Part shown: positions 43,686 to 51,732 of the stretch, one piece after another | How the letters are laid out: the number at the start of each line of letters is the position of its first letter | Numbering within the stretch: position 1 is the first letter of the stretch | Source: an uncultured Aquimarina sp. | GTDB lineage: Bacteria; Bacteroidota; Bacteroidia; Flavobacteriales; Flavobacteriaceae | NCBI GenBank assembly: GCA_947498815.1 | Contig: CANMLU010000005.1 | Coordinates: 186,001-250,000, forward strand | Reading direction: 5' to 3' | DNA length: 64,000 nt | Notes under the pieces: model-generated | What the model was told of the DNA's origin: nothing | The model's database searches: none | What the model saw: only the letters and a program-made list of their open reading frames with translations | Program-made: the position numbers and the translations under genes

Positions 43686-45107
43686 TTAATTTGAAAAGAA
43701 ATATTTTGATTCTCCTAAGTATTTTTTAACCAATTCATTATACTCTTTTGACATTCTTAAAGCCAGTGTTCCTTCAATATTATACAAAGCATCAAAGTCC
43801 TTGTATCCATTCTTAAGTAATTCTTCAAGGTAAAATAATGAAGTTTGAAAGTCCTGGTCTTCTGTACTCATCGATATAATTTCTAAATATGCATCAAAAT
43901 CTCTTTTATCAACTATAGTTGCAAGTATATTCAGAAACATTTTTTTTTCGAAATTCTTACCTCCTTTTGGCTGCAGATCCCTATAACCCGTAACCAAGTA
44001 CTGCAAATACCCTTTAACTCGATGAGCCATATGACGTTCATATTTTTCATCACTTTGTATCCAAGAATCCAACTCAGAAACTTGATATTTCCACCACCCC
44101 AGATTGCCATAGTTTTCTCCATCTATATCTTCCTGGATTGAAAATGAATAGGTGAATCTTAAAAAATTTTCTCTATTTGCATATTTGGTGTGAAGTCTTT
44201 TCTCAAACTTATATTCTTTGAGTTTTCGAATCTCTTTCTGCTTTTCTTTTAAATAGCTAGTATCAAAAAACAAACGATACTTATGTCGTATCCTTTTAAC
44301 TTCATCCATGGCATATACAAATTTCTTTGCGCCCAAATATGTTTCTACATGTTTTAGATCATTTTGAAACGTATTTTCAACCCAAACAGAATCCATTGGC
44401 ACTCTACCTTTGAGCATTGCTTGCAGTGTAAATGTAGAAAGTGCTTTTTTTATGAGTTCCTGGTTGGGAAACATGGATTCCTCTTCATAACTTAGAACAT
44501 CTGCCGGAATTGCTTTCTGGCCAAGATACTTTCTATTATTCAAAAAATCTTTATACCTATAATTAGTGGTATTTACAATACCTATATGAGAACAATTTTT
44601 TTTGATTTTTATGCTAGAATTATAAAAATATGAATTATCAATAGTAACAATTCCATATATATCGTCTTCAAAAAAAACAGGTAATAGGCTTACTAATCTT
44701 GCATCATCCCCCATTCCTGTTACGTATATTCTATCTTTCTGAAATGGAAAAATAGAGAACATATAGTTTAAAAAAAATGAAGCATGATTTAACCTTTCCT
44801 TGGCGTCATAATTTTCTGAAAAATTGCTTACCGCTACCACATATCCATATTCTTCTGCGGCGTTCTTATACAATTCTGTAATAGCTTTAGAATTACCCGA
44901 TGAATCGAACCCAAGAATTACAGGCCACTTTTTATTCATATCGAAAGATCTGGGTAGATACAGACTGAAATGATTATTTAATGACGGGATAGTTATAGAA
45001 TCAATTACCTTCCCTTTTTTGAGCGTAAGATTAGTCTGTCCATAACATAAATTAGTTATAGAAAATACTATTAAAACTAAATACCCTTTTAGAAAAAACA
45101 ATCTCAC
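43686..45107 (-). CDS. Secreted alpha/beta-hydrolase-like protein, nucleophile apparently lost
   Basis: A 473-residue protein starting at a GTG codon, with a signal peptide (FSITNLCYGQ). Residues about 40-190 look like an esterase/PHB-depolymerase alpha/beta-hydrolase start: HFSLYLPRSFDMNKKWPVILGFDSSGNS, then RIYVTGMGDDARLVSLLP. The place of the nucleophile elbow GxSxG reads GMGDD, without Ser, Cys or Asp at the nucleophile position, so a non-catalytic role is likely. The C-terminal half (about 260-473) is helical and TPR-like. It is located downstream of the sigZ gene by 72 bases, possibly in the same unit. Confidence 0.55.
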   Translation of the reverse strand: MRLFFLKGYLVLIVFSITNLCYGQTNLTLKKGKVIDSITIPSLNNHFSLYLPRSFDMNKKWPVILGFDSSGNSKAITELYKNAAEEYGYVVAVSNFSENYDAKERLNHASFFLNYMFSIFPFQKDRIYVTGMGDDARLVSLLPVFFEDDIYGIVTIDNSYFYNSSIKIKKNCSHIGIVNTTNYRYKDFLNNRKYLGQKAIPADVLSYEEESMFPNQELIKKALSTFTLQAMLKGRVPMDSVWVENTFQNDLKHVETYLGAKKFVYAMDEVKRIRHKYRLFFDTSYLKEKQKEIRKLKEYKFEKRLHTKYANRENFLRFTYSFSIQEDIDGENYGNLGWWKYQVSELDSWIQSDEKYERHMAHRVKGYLQYLVTGYRDLQPKGGKNFEKKMFLNILATIVDKRDFDAYLEIISMSTEDQDFQTSLFYLEELLKNGYKDFDALYNIEGTLALRMSKEYNELVKKYLGESKYFFSN

Positions 45108-45179
45108 AATATCTATAATTTACCATAATGCCACAAAAAAAATGCCACACACAGGTTTATGTTGTTTAAATAAAATTTA

Positions 45180-45722
45180 TCAATTGCAAATTTTGCAATT
45201 TTCTTTATCCTTGGTTTCTCCTACCAATTTTCCCTTAGCATTAAGTTTGTAGTCGCAACAATCCATGTATCCTTTTACAATCATTTTCCGTCCACGCTGT
45301 ATTTGAGATTTTACAGTAGATAGAGGTATGTCTAGACGTTTGGCTATTTGCTCTTGTTTTTCTCCCTTAATATCAGACAAAATCAAGGGATCTCTATATT
45401 TTTGAGGTAAATTTTTGATTAATCCATGAAGGCAATCCTTTTCTGTATGGACATGATCAATATCTGATTCTGCATTCACTTTTTCTTCAATAATGGAATC
45501 ATGATGGATACTCTTTTTAAAAAAATCATGTATTAGATTCTTGGCAATCGTAAACAGCCAAGGTTTTACTTTGGCTTGATCCAGAAGTTTTTCTTTATTA
45601 AGATGTGCTTTGACAAAGGTTTCTTGTACTAAATCATCTACAATCTGCTCATCGTTGATCTTACTTTTAATAAAGTATTTAATATCACTATAGTAAGAAT
45701 CCCAAATTTCTACTGTCTTCAT
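45180..45722 (-). CDS. sigZ: RNA polymerase sigma factor, SigZ-like (ECF)
   Basis: A 180-residue ECF sigma factor. Region 2 shows DDLVQETFVKAHLN and KVKPWLFTIAKNLIHDFFKK; region 4 shows LPQKYRDPLILSDIKGEKQEQIAKRLDIPLSTVKSQIQRGRKMI. The C-terminal tail MDCCDYKLNAKGKLVGE ... CKIC fits the SigZ family and contains four cysteines (CC and CxxC). SigZ regulons are poorly known. The tail may bind metal or sense thiol state. No anti-sigma gene adjoins. A cysteine-rich 33-residue peptide gene lies 58 bases upstream on the same strand. Confidence 0.85.
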   Translation of the reverse strand: MKTVEIWDSYYSDIKYFIKSKINDEQIVDDLVQETFVKAHLNKEKLLDQAKVKPWLFTIAKNLIHDFFKKSIHHDSIIEEKVNAESDIDHVHTEKDCLHGLIKNLPQKYRDPLILSDIKGEKQEQIAKRLDIPLSTVKSQIQRGRKMIVKGYMDCCDYKLNAKGKLVGETKDKENCKICN

Positions 45723-45780
45723 ATATCAATCAACAAGTATATTTCCCTATTTACAAGATTTGTAAATAGGGAAATTATAA

Positions 45781-45882
45781 TTAACAATTACATCCTGAGC
45801 ATTCACATCCAGTGCAAGAACAATTTACACATTGTCCTTCAACACAGCTTGAGCATGTACAAGTACATTCTTTATTTTTCAT
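45781..45882 (-). CDS. Metallothionein-like cysteine-rich peptide
   Basis: A 33-residue peptide, ATG at 45882 and TAA at 45781-45783. Eleven residues are Cys, at positions 6, 8, 10, 13, 18, 21, 23, 26, 28, 31 and 33, in CxC and CxxC spacing typical of metallothioneins. The remaining residues are mostly Lys, Glu, Ser, Thr, Gly and Asn, with no aromatic residue. It should bind soft metal ions (Zn, Cu, Cd) in the cytoplasm; no signal peptide is present. It lies directly upstream of the SigZ-like gene and is probably in the same transcript. The gene is missed by length-based gene finding. Confidence 0.75.
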   Translation of the reverse strand: MKNKECTCTCSSCVEGQCVNCSCTGCECSGCNC

Positions 45883-45983
45883 AATCTCATCTTTTTATAT
45901 GATTAATACACCAATAAGACTCAATTTGATTCAAAAAGATGCATAATTACTTTATAAATTTAAAAACTTAGATCGTAATAATG

Positions 45984-46070
45984 AACAAAACGCCTGAATA
46001 TCTCCAGACGTTTTTATCTTTTTCCTGTACTCTCTTTAGTTTCCCTGACTAATGTCCTCACACAAGATAA
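45984..46070 (-). ncRNA. Candidate small RNA, copy C (short form)
   Basis: On the minus strand TGTGAGGACATTAGTC (46048-46063) and AAACTAAAGAGAGTAC (46027-46042) are almost identical to copy B. The middle part with GACCCC is deleted. A terminator AACG-T-CTG / CAG-G-CGTT follows at 45989-46012, again with a U-G pair only on the minus strand, then TTTTGTT. It lies between the Lrp gene (63 bases upstream) and the cysteine-rich peptide gene, so it could be an independent RNA or the 3' end of the Lrp transcript. Confidence 0.5.
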
Positions 46071-46132
46071 AGATATTTTTTTATTAAAATAATATCAAAA
46101 CTTATGCCAAAATGACCTAGTTTCGAAGTCAT

Positions 46133-46579
46133 TTAATCCTGTATATCCGTAATTGGATTATTTTCTATAAGGTTAGAAAGTATGATATGTGTTTTTACTT
46201 CGCCATAGGTGATTAACCTATCTATAAACTCTTGTAAATGTATTTGATCACGTAACACGACTTCCATTATTATATTTTCATTCCCAGTAATTCGATAACA
46301 ATTTAAAACTTCACGCAATTCGGCCACTTTTAATAAGAAGGGCTTTAGTCTCCCCATAAAAGCACGTAATGTGATAATAGCCTTTAATTGATATCCTGTT
46401 TTTGTATACGAAACCTCGGCTTTATAACCTTTCAAAACTCCGTAATCTTCCATCTTTTTTATTCTCTCTGTGACCGCCGGAGAACTCAACCCAACTTTTC
46501 TTCCTATTTCTGCATTAGATAATCGAGCGTCTTCTTGAAGACATTTTAAGATTTCCCAGTTTGTAGCGTCTATTTTCAT
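46133..46579 (-). CDS. Lrp/AsnC-family transcriptional regulator
   Basis: About 148 residues from the ATG at 46579. A frame extension to 46609 adds ten residues ahead of the normal family start MKIDATNWEILKCLQ. The winged helix reads DARLSNAEIGRKVGLSSPAVTERIKKMEDYGVLKGY, and the RAM ligand-binding domain follows (LREVLNCYRITGNENIIMEVVLRD). Such regulators respond to amino acids and control their metabolism. Its target is not evident; the divergent neighbour encodes a 127-residue unknown protein. Confidence 0.92.
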   Translation of the reverse strand: MKIDATNWEILKCLQEDARLSNAEIGRKVGLSSPAVTERIKKMEDYGVLKGYKAEVSYTKTGYQLKAIITLRAFMGRLKPFLLKVAELREVLNCYRITGNENIIMEVVLRDQIHLQEFIDRLITYGEVKTHIILSNLIENNPITDIQD

Positions 46580-46753
46580 GTGCAGTATTTTTAATGTTAG
46601 CAGATACATTTAGTATACCATTTTAGTATAGTAAATTAATTTTAAAGGCAAAAACAAGATTTAAAATTTAAAACTAAAGCAAATTAGTTATTTCACTTTA
46701 AAATCAAAATAAAAATTCGTGAAATTTATGTTATTTTTGAATAAGAATTTGCT

Positions 46754-47137
46754 ATGAGATTACAACCAAGAAATAAGCGACTTTATAAGAAAGCTGTTGA
46801 AATATTTAAACTATCTAGGAATATTTCAAACTATCTTATTCATGATCTGGCTCCTTTACAAAATAATGGGAGTGAACATCCCTATATTTATTTCACTGGT
46901 GATATTATTCGGCAATCTGATGCTTTGGTCCCAAAGATTATCAAGGCCGAAAATCAAACTTTCCAGGATGATCGTATTGAGCAAGCAAACTCTTTAATAC
47001 ATCTTACCAATAGACTTTACAAAAATTGTGAACGTCTGGAACAGTCCGAGAGTAATGGAAAAGAGTTCTTGGTTTTACTACGTAAAGAGCTTAAGAAATT
47101 TAAGCATTTACAGCGCAACTGGATGATGACATTATAG
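46754..47137 (+). CDS. Helical hypothetical protein
   Basis: A 127-residue basic, all-helical soluble protein with three or four long helices (RNKRLYKKAVEIFKLSRNISNYL, ANSLIHLTNRLYKNCERLE, LLRKELKKFKHLQRNWM). The family is not recognised. It may be a four-helix bundle. It is divergent from the Lrp gene and could be under its control. Confidence 0.6.
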   Translation: MRLQPRNKRLYKKAVEIFKLSRNISNYLIHDLAPLQNNGSEHPYIYFTGDIIRQSDALVPKIIKAENQTFQDDRIEQANSLIHLTNRLYKNCERLEQSESNGKEFLVLLRKELKKFKHLQRNWMMTL

Positions 47138-47147
47138 TCTTTATTTC

Positions 47148-47373
47148 TTATTTTGATTCTGGGTAAATCAACTTCTTTAAAGATGCGTAAAACTGTTTTT
47201 GTTCTTCATTTGATTGATGCAGATTAACATTATTTCGTGAAAAGGCAAGTATAATGCGAAAGTTTCTGTTGAATTTTTAGAAACAAGAATAGAATCGATA
47301 ACTTTTCCTGTTTCTATGATCTTTTGTGTATATTCAAAAAAGATTAAGCAAAAACAAATACTATATTATTCAT
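47148..47373 (-). pseudogene. Frameshifted, shortened secreted-protein remnant
   Basis: From ATG 47371-47373 (minus strand), the first nine codons read MNNIVFVFA and then hit a stop. A one-base shift joins this to LIFFEYTQKIIETGKVIDSI and on to ALYLP...LKKLIYPESK, ending at TAA 47148-47150. The whole is 226 bases, one more than a multiple of three, consistent with one inserted base. The joined product has a signal peptide and a GKVIDSI...ALYLP section similar to GKVIDSI...SLYLP at the start of the 473-residue hydrolase-like protein (43686-45107). The part after it is different. It is probably a decayed, internally deleted paralogue. Confidence 0.6.
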
Positions 47374-48698
47374 TTATATTGTTTCCCGTGTTTAATAATT
47401 ATATCTACATTTTGTAAAAGACTTATATGTCTTAATACATCTCCTTTTACAGCAATAATATCTGCATATTTACCTTCGGTAACTGTTCCTACTTGATCTG
47501 CTACCCCCATCCATAATGATGGCCAATAGGTAGCGGCACGAATGGCATACATCGGATCAATCTCAAATTCATTGACCCACACGTCCAATTCATTCCAAGT
47601 GGATTGACTATGAAATTTCATAGGGATACCGCTATCGGTACCGATCATCAATACGACCCCTGCATCGATTAACTGTTTTATTTTGGTTTCAAGAGTGGGT
47701 TTACGCATCGGGGTAAGCTGAAAATAAGGCAATCGATCTTTATGCTCAAAACTATTCTTGATATCAGCAATAATGGTATCATGTAACCCTCGATGCCATG
47801 AATCATTATCCAAATGCTCGCCATGATCCCTCACATACTCATAATTATACAACCCCTCCACTGTAGGACACCAAAACAAAGGCCCTAGATTCATTTGAGC
47901 TGTACGTTCTTTTATTGCTTCTATTACGTCATCCGGATACCTTGGAGCAGATGATAAACCTGTATGTTCAAAACAATCTACGCCAGCTTTAAGTCCTGTT
48001 CTGATTTCTTGTGGACGATGACCATGAGCCACTACTTTAAGGTTGTATTTATGAGCAGTATCAACAACAGCTTGTAATTCTGCCGTAGTCATTTGATCCT
48101 GATCTATAAGTTTGATACAATCTACTCCTGCATCAGCTAATTTTTTGATTTTCTTTTTTGCATCTTCTATTCCATTGATCCCCCATCGAAAAGCTTCAGT
48201 ACCAGGATATGGTTTTTTCTGAATAAAAGGTCCAGAAACGTATAATGTCGCTCCCGGGATTTCTCCTTTGTTAATTCGATCTCTAACAGAGATACTTTCT
48301 TTAAGAGGTGCGCCAAGATCTCTGGCACTGGTTACGCCTGCCATTAAAAGCTGTTCAGCAGAAGATGGCATGATTACATCCTCCAATAGCGGAGGATAGG
48401 TTTTATCCCAATACGCATAATCCGCATGCCCATTAATCATGGTATGCACATGCATATCCCATAGTCCCGGAAGTACCGACATGCCCTCTGTTGAAATCAC
48501 CTTGGCATTATTGGGTATTTTTAATGTTTCGGTAGTACCAACTGCCTTGATTTTATCATTTTCAATAATGATCACACTATTTTGTATTGGAGTGGAGCCA
48601 TAACCATCAATTAATGTTCCCCCTACCAATGCTTTAATGGGGTTTTGTTGTCCATAGGAAATTGCGCAAATGAATAGCCCCAGAAATATTTTATGCAT
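47370..48698 (-). CDS. Secreted amidohydrolase-family protein
   Basis: A 442-residue metal-dependent hydrolase of the amidohydrolase superfamily with a signal peptide (FLGLFICAISYGQ). The N-terminal metal-binding motif is LPGLWDMHVHTM; a carboxylated-Lys candidate is DCIKLIDQD; His ligands appear in VVAHGHRP and CFEHTG, and the last Asp in MIGTDSGIP. It resembles prolidase- and imidazolonepropionase-like enzymes of Bacteroidota that cleave dipeptides or cyclic amides in the periplasm. The stop overlaps the ATG of the downstream pseudogene. Confidence 0.88.
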   Translation of the reverse strand: MHKIFLGLFICAISYGQQNPIKALVGGTLIDGYGSTPIQNSVIIIENDKIKAVGTTETLKIPNNAKVISTEGMSVLPGLWDMHVHTMINGHADYAYWDKTYPPLLEDVIMPSSAEQLLMAGVTSARDLGAPLKESISVRDRINKGEIPGATLYVSGPFIQKKPYPGTEAFRWGINGIEDAKKKIKKLADAGVDCIKLIDQDQMTTAELQAVVDTAHKYNLKVVAHGHRPQEIRTGLKAGVDCFEHTGLSSAPRYPDDVIEAIKERTAQMNLGPLFWCPTVEGLYNYEYVRDHGEHLDNDSWHRGLHDTIIADIKNSFEHKDRLPYFQLTPMRKPTLETKIKQLIDAGVVLMIGTDSGIPMKFHSQSTWNELDVWVNEFEIDPMYAIRAATYWPSLWMGVADQVGTVTEGKYADIIAVKGDVLRHISLLQNVDIIIKHGKQYK

Positions 48699-48755
48699 GA
48701 TGAATTGTGTTTCTTTAAAGATAAAGAAAAATAATATCAGATCTTTGCCTCCAAA

Positions 48756-50294
48756 TTATTGAGTCATATTGCTTATACTTTTCATGTAACGCTTTAATTC
48801 GTCTCTTACCTTGGCGCTCAATAAAAACAAACCTATCATATTGGGCACCATCATAGCAAATATCATAGCGTCACTAAAATCTGTTACCGAGTTTAATGTA
48901 GCCGAAGCACCTATGACAGTAAAACAGCAAAAAATAAATTTATACACATATTCTGTACGTTTACCTCTTCCGAAAAGGTAGCTCCATGCCTGGTATCCAT
49001 AATACGACCATGAAATCATAGAAGAGAATGCAAAAAGTAATACGGCCAAGGTTAATAAATATGGGAACCAGGAAATACCGCTTTCTAATGCCGCAGCAGT
49101 GAGAAGAACACCTTCTTCATCACTAATCGTAACCCCTGTATTTATTTGACCAGTAATAATCAAAACCAAAGCGGTCATGGTACATACTACTACGGTATCA
49201 ATAAACGGTTCGAGTAATGCCACAAGCCCTTCGCTAGCTGGAAAATTTGTTTTAACCGCACTATGCGCTATGGATGCGCTACCCACTCCAGCTTCATTAC
49301 TAAAAGCGCCTCGTCTGAAACCTTGCACCAGTACTCCAACAAAACCTCCTAGTACTCCTTCCGGATGAAAAGCTCCATTCCAGATTGCCCCAAAAGCAGA
49401 CGGAATGGCGGCACTATACATCCCCATAACAACTAACACTGCGGCCATATACATTAATACCATAAATGGTACGATTTTATCGGTTACACTCGCTATTTTT
49501 TTGATTCCCCCAATAATAACTACACCCACTAGTATTGCCATAATACACCCAAAGATCCAACCTTGACCATGTATCATGGAATTTTCTGAAATCACAACAT
49601 GTTCAAATAATTTATAGGCCTGATTAACCTGAAACATGTTTCCTCCTCCAAAGGATCCACCAATACACATGATTGCAAACACAATCGCCAAAAATTTCCC
49701 CAGCTTTGCATACCCTTTCTCACCGAGACCTTTGGTTAGATAATACATAGGACCACCAAAGACTTTACCCTCACTATCTACCTCACGATATTTTACACCC
49801 AATGTGCATTCCACAAATTTTGAAGACATCCCTAATAACCCAATCATAATCATCCAAAGTGTTGCCCCAGGGCCACCAATAGATAATGCAATAGCTACTC
49901 CTGCGATATTGCCAAGACCCACAGTCGCAGATACAGCAGTGGTTAATGCCTGGAAATGGCTAACCTCACCTTTTACAATGGTATTTGATTCTTTATCTGA
50001 AGATCCATAAGATGAATCATAGATCATATCATCTTCTTTTTTTTCAACAGTATCATACTTTCCGCGAACAACTTGCAGAGCAGTAAAAAAACTACGAATA
50101 TTCACGAATTTAAAATAGAATGTAAAATACCCAGCACCCAATATCAATACCACCACCACCCATGGAATACCAACAGATGATGTGATAGGGATTTCGGCAA
50201 GAATGGCATCAACAAACCAACTAGTAGCATCGCCAAAAACACGATCAATATTTTGATCCAAATTTTGTTCTGAAATAACAAGAGGAAATAACAT
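48756..50294 (-). CDS. Alanine/glycine:sodium symporter (AGCS family)
   Basis: About 512 residues from the ATG at 50294 (a TTG extension to 50312 adds six residues). A polytopic membrane protein with the AGCS signatures TAVSATVGLGNIAGVAIALSIGGPGATLWM, KFVECTLGVKYR, GGPMYYLTKGLG, RRGAFSNEAGVGSASIAHSAV and AFSSMISWSYYGYQAWSYLFG. It imports alanine or glycine with Na+. It precedes the amidohydrolase gene by 57 bases on the same strand, which suggests joint use of peptide breakdown products. Confidence 0.94.
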   Translation of the reverse strand: MLFPLVISEQNLDQNIDRVFGDATSWFVDAILAEIPITSSVGIPWVVVVLILGAGYFTFYFKFVNIRSFFTALQVVRGKYDTVEKKEDDMIYDSSYGSSDKESNTIVKGEVSHFQALTTAVSATVGLGNIAGVAIALSIGGPGATLWMIMIGLLGMSSKFVECTLGVKYREVDSEGKVFGGPMYYLTKGLGEKGYAKLGKFLAIVFAIMCIGGSFGGGNMFQVNQAYKLFEHVVISENSMIHGQGWIFGCIMAILVGVVIIGGIKKIASVTDKIVPFMVLMYMAAVLVVMGMYSAAIPSAFGAIWNGAFHPEGVLGGFVGVLVQGFRRGAFSNEAGVGSASIAHSAVKTNFPASEGLVALLEPFIDTVVVCTMTALVLIITGQINTGVTISDEEGVLLTAAALESGISWFPYLLTLAVLLFAFSSMISWSYYGYQAWSYLFGRGKRTEYVYKFIFCCFTVIGASATLNSVTDFSDAMIFAMMVPNMIGLFLLSAKVRDELKRYMKSISNMTQ

Positions 50295-50386
50295 GTAAAA
50301 TTTTTGAAGCAAATTGCCTCAAAAATCAACACTACAAAAGGTTAAGTAGTATTCAAAATTAAAACCCAAAATGGTTAACCATGGGG

Positions 50387-51505
50387 TTACGTATTGTCTT
50401 TTAATGAAGTATATTTAAGAAAACTATTTGCCTTTGCAAATGCTATCAACTGCTCTTTACCTCCTGTTCCACTTATATTAAGCATTTTTTTGATTTGATG
50501 GATATGCGTTTGAAATCCGTCTGTGCTAATATGCATTTCTTGGGCAATCTCTGTATAAGATTTGCTATTACCAAAATATGCAAGATACCCAAGAACTTCT
50601 TTTTGTCGGTCAGAAAGTTCTATTTTGGAGGTAGCCTTTAAAGCCTTGAGCTTCTCTTTTAATGTTTTGATCGTATCCAAATGACTTTCGTTTGCCAACA
50701 CTAATTGTTCTCTCTCTTTTACAAGTTTGGATCTTTGTACTTCAAGTTTTTGTGCTAAACTTTGCTGTTCTTCTTTTTCAGAAAGGAATTTCCAACTATA
50801 TAAAAGAATCGAAAACAAAAGGATGAAAAGAAACTTAAACGAAATAGCCGTAATACTACCTAACATGGCCCAAAACTCCTGATCAATATACTGTAATACT
50901 CTATCTTGTGGTATCATGCGATGAGAAACTGCAATCACAATGAGTACAAATAAAACAAAAGTTGGCAAATACATAAATCTCATCTGCCTACCCACAAAGG
51001 CTTTATTAAGTTCATACAATAACGATATAGCTACAAAAATAGAGATTGGGATATCAATCAACCAGATAAAATTATTACTAATTTCTTCATTTCCATAAGA
51101 AGTAGCTATAAAAACAAAGGTGATCATTCCTAAAACACCACAAAACAGACCCACAAATTCTCGTACACTAAAACGCTGTACTAATCGAACCACAATCCCA
51201 GGTTTTTGAGGATGCTCAATAGAAGGGAGAGATAAAATAATAAACAAGGAATTAGCCAAAGAAATAAGTACTCCAAAATATATAAGCATTTTATGAGTAG
51301 AAGGCCATTGCAATCCTATAACCATGATTAAATTAACCAAAGCCCCAATACCCCAAACAAAGATTGCCAGCCCAAACCATTTAATACCCTGGATAGCTTT
51401 TGGATCAGAACCTCTAAGTTTTTCTTTACTAAATATACGCTGAATAACGATTGCAGATATAAGACAAACAATGGCTGTTACGGTATATTCTATAGTATAA
51501 AACAC
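50387..51505 (-). CDS. Membrane-bound LuxR-type regulator with seven helices
   Basis: About 372 residues. Seven hydrophobic segments fill the first 270 residues, followed by a coiled coil (EEQQSLAQKLEVQRSKLVKEREQLV) and a LuxR/GerE helix-turn-helix (LSDRQKEVLGYLAYFG, SYTEIAQEMHISTDGFQTHIHQIKKML). I prefer the GTG at 51505 over the longest frame (TTG at 51592), because the extension runs through a terminator hairpin at 51548-51575. It probably senses a membrane or envelope signal and regulates nearby genes, such as the AGCS symporter downstream or icmF upstream; this is inference. Confidence 0.72.
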   Translation of the reverse strand: MFYTIEYTVTAIVCLISAIVIQRIFSKEKLRGSDPKAIQGIKWFGLAIFVWGIGALVNLIMVIGLQWPSTHKMLIYFGVLISLANSLFIILSLPSIEHPQKPGIVVRLVQRFSVREFVGLFCGVLGMITFVFIATSYGNEEISNNFIWLIDIPISIFVAISLLYELNKAFVGRQMRFMYLPTFVLFVLIVIAVSHRMIPQDRVLQYIDQEFWAMLGSITAISFKFLFILLFSILLYSWKFLSEKEEQQSLAQKLEVQRSKLVKEREQLVLANESHLDTIKTLKEKLKALKATSKIELSDRQKEVLGYLAYFGNSKSYTEIAQEMHISTDGFQTHIHQIKKMLNISGTGGKEQLIAFAKANSFLKYTSLKDNT

Positions 51506-51547
51506 AGATATGATATTTACGCCTAAAGGTAAGAAACTCCTTGAAAT

Positions 51548-51575
51548 AAAAAATCCCGTTACAAACGAGATTTTT
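51548..51575 (-). terminator. Terminator-like hairpin downstream of icmF
   Basis: On the minus strand AAATCTCGTT pairs with AACGGGATTT (ten pairs with one G-U, loop TGT), followed by TTTATTT. On the plus strand the same stem has a C/A mismatch, so minus is favoured. It lies 158 bases after the icmF stop and inside the longest possible frame of the LuxR-type gene. Confidence 0.6.
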
Positions 51576-51651
51576 GATTTATTAGATCCCAAAACAAGTT
51601 TGGGATAAACGATTCACGCAACACATAATCCAACCTTCATGACTAAACTAG

Positions 51652-51679
51652 ATCCCGCACTCGCTTCACTCTGCGGGAT
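51652..51679. repeat. REP-like GC-rich hairpin
   Basis: ATCCCGCA (51652-51659) and TGCGGGAT (51672-51679) form an 8-bp stem without a T-tail, in otherwise AT-rich intergenic DNA between icmF and the LuxR-type gene. The ATCCCGC core resembles the stem after tmRNA at 63091. It could be a dispersed palindrome or a transcript-stabilising hairpin. Confidence 0.35.
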
Positions 51680-51732
51680 AAGCGATATACAAACTTCAAT
51701 TTCGGTTACACCTTATTTCAGTTGTATCCTGC

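Noticed and set aside
45107-45180. Anti-sigma factor next to sigZ
   Set aside because: The downstream gene encodes an exported hydrolase-like protein and the upstream one a cysteine-rich peptide; neither has an anti-sigma domain or suitable membrane helix.
51506-51592. N-terminal extension of the LuxR-type regulator from a TTG start
   Set aside because: It runs through a stem-loop with T-run that reads as the icmF terminator on the same strand, and the start codon is weak. I used the internal GTG at 51505.
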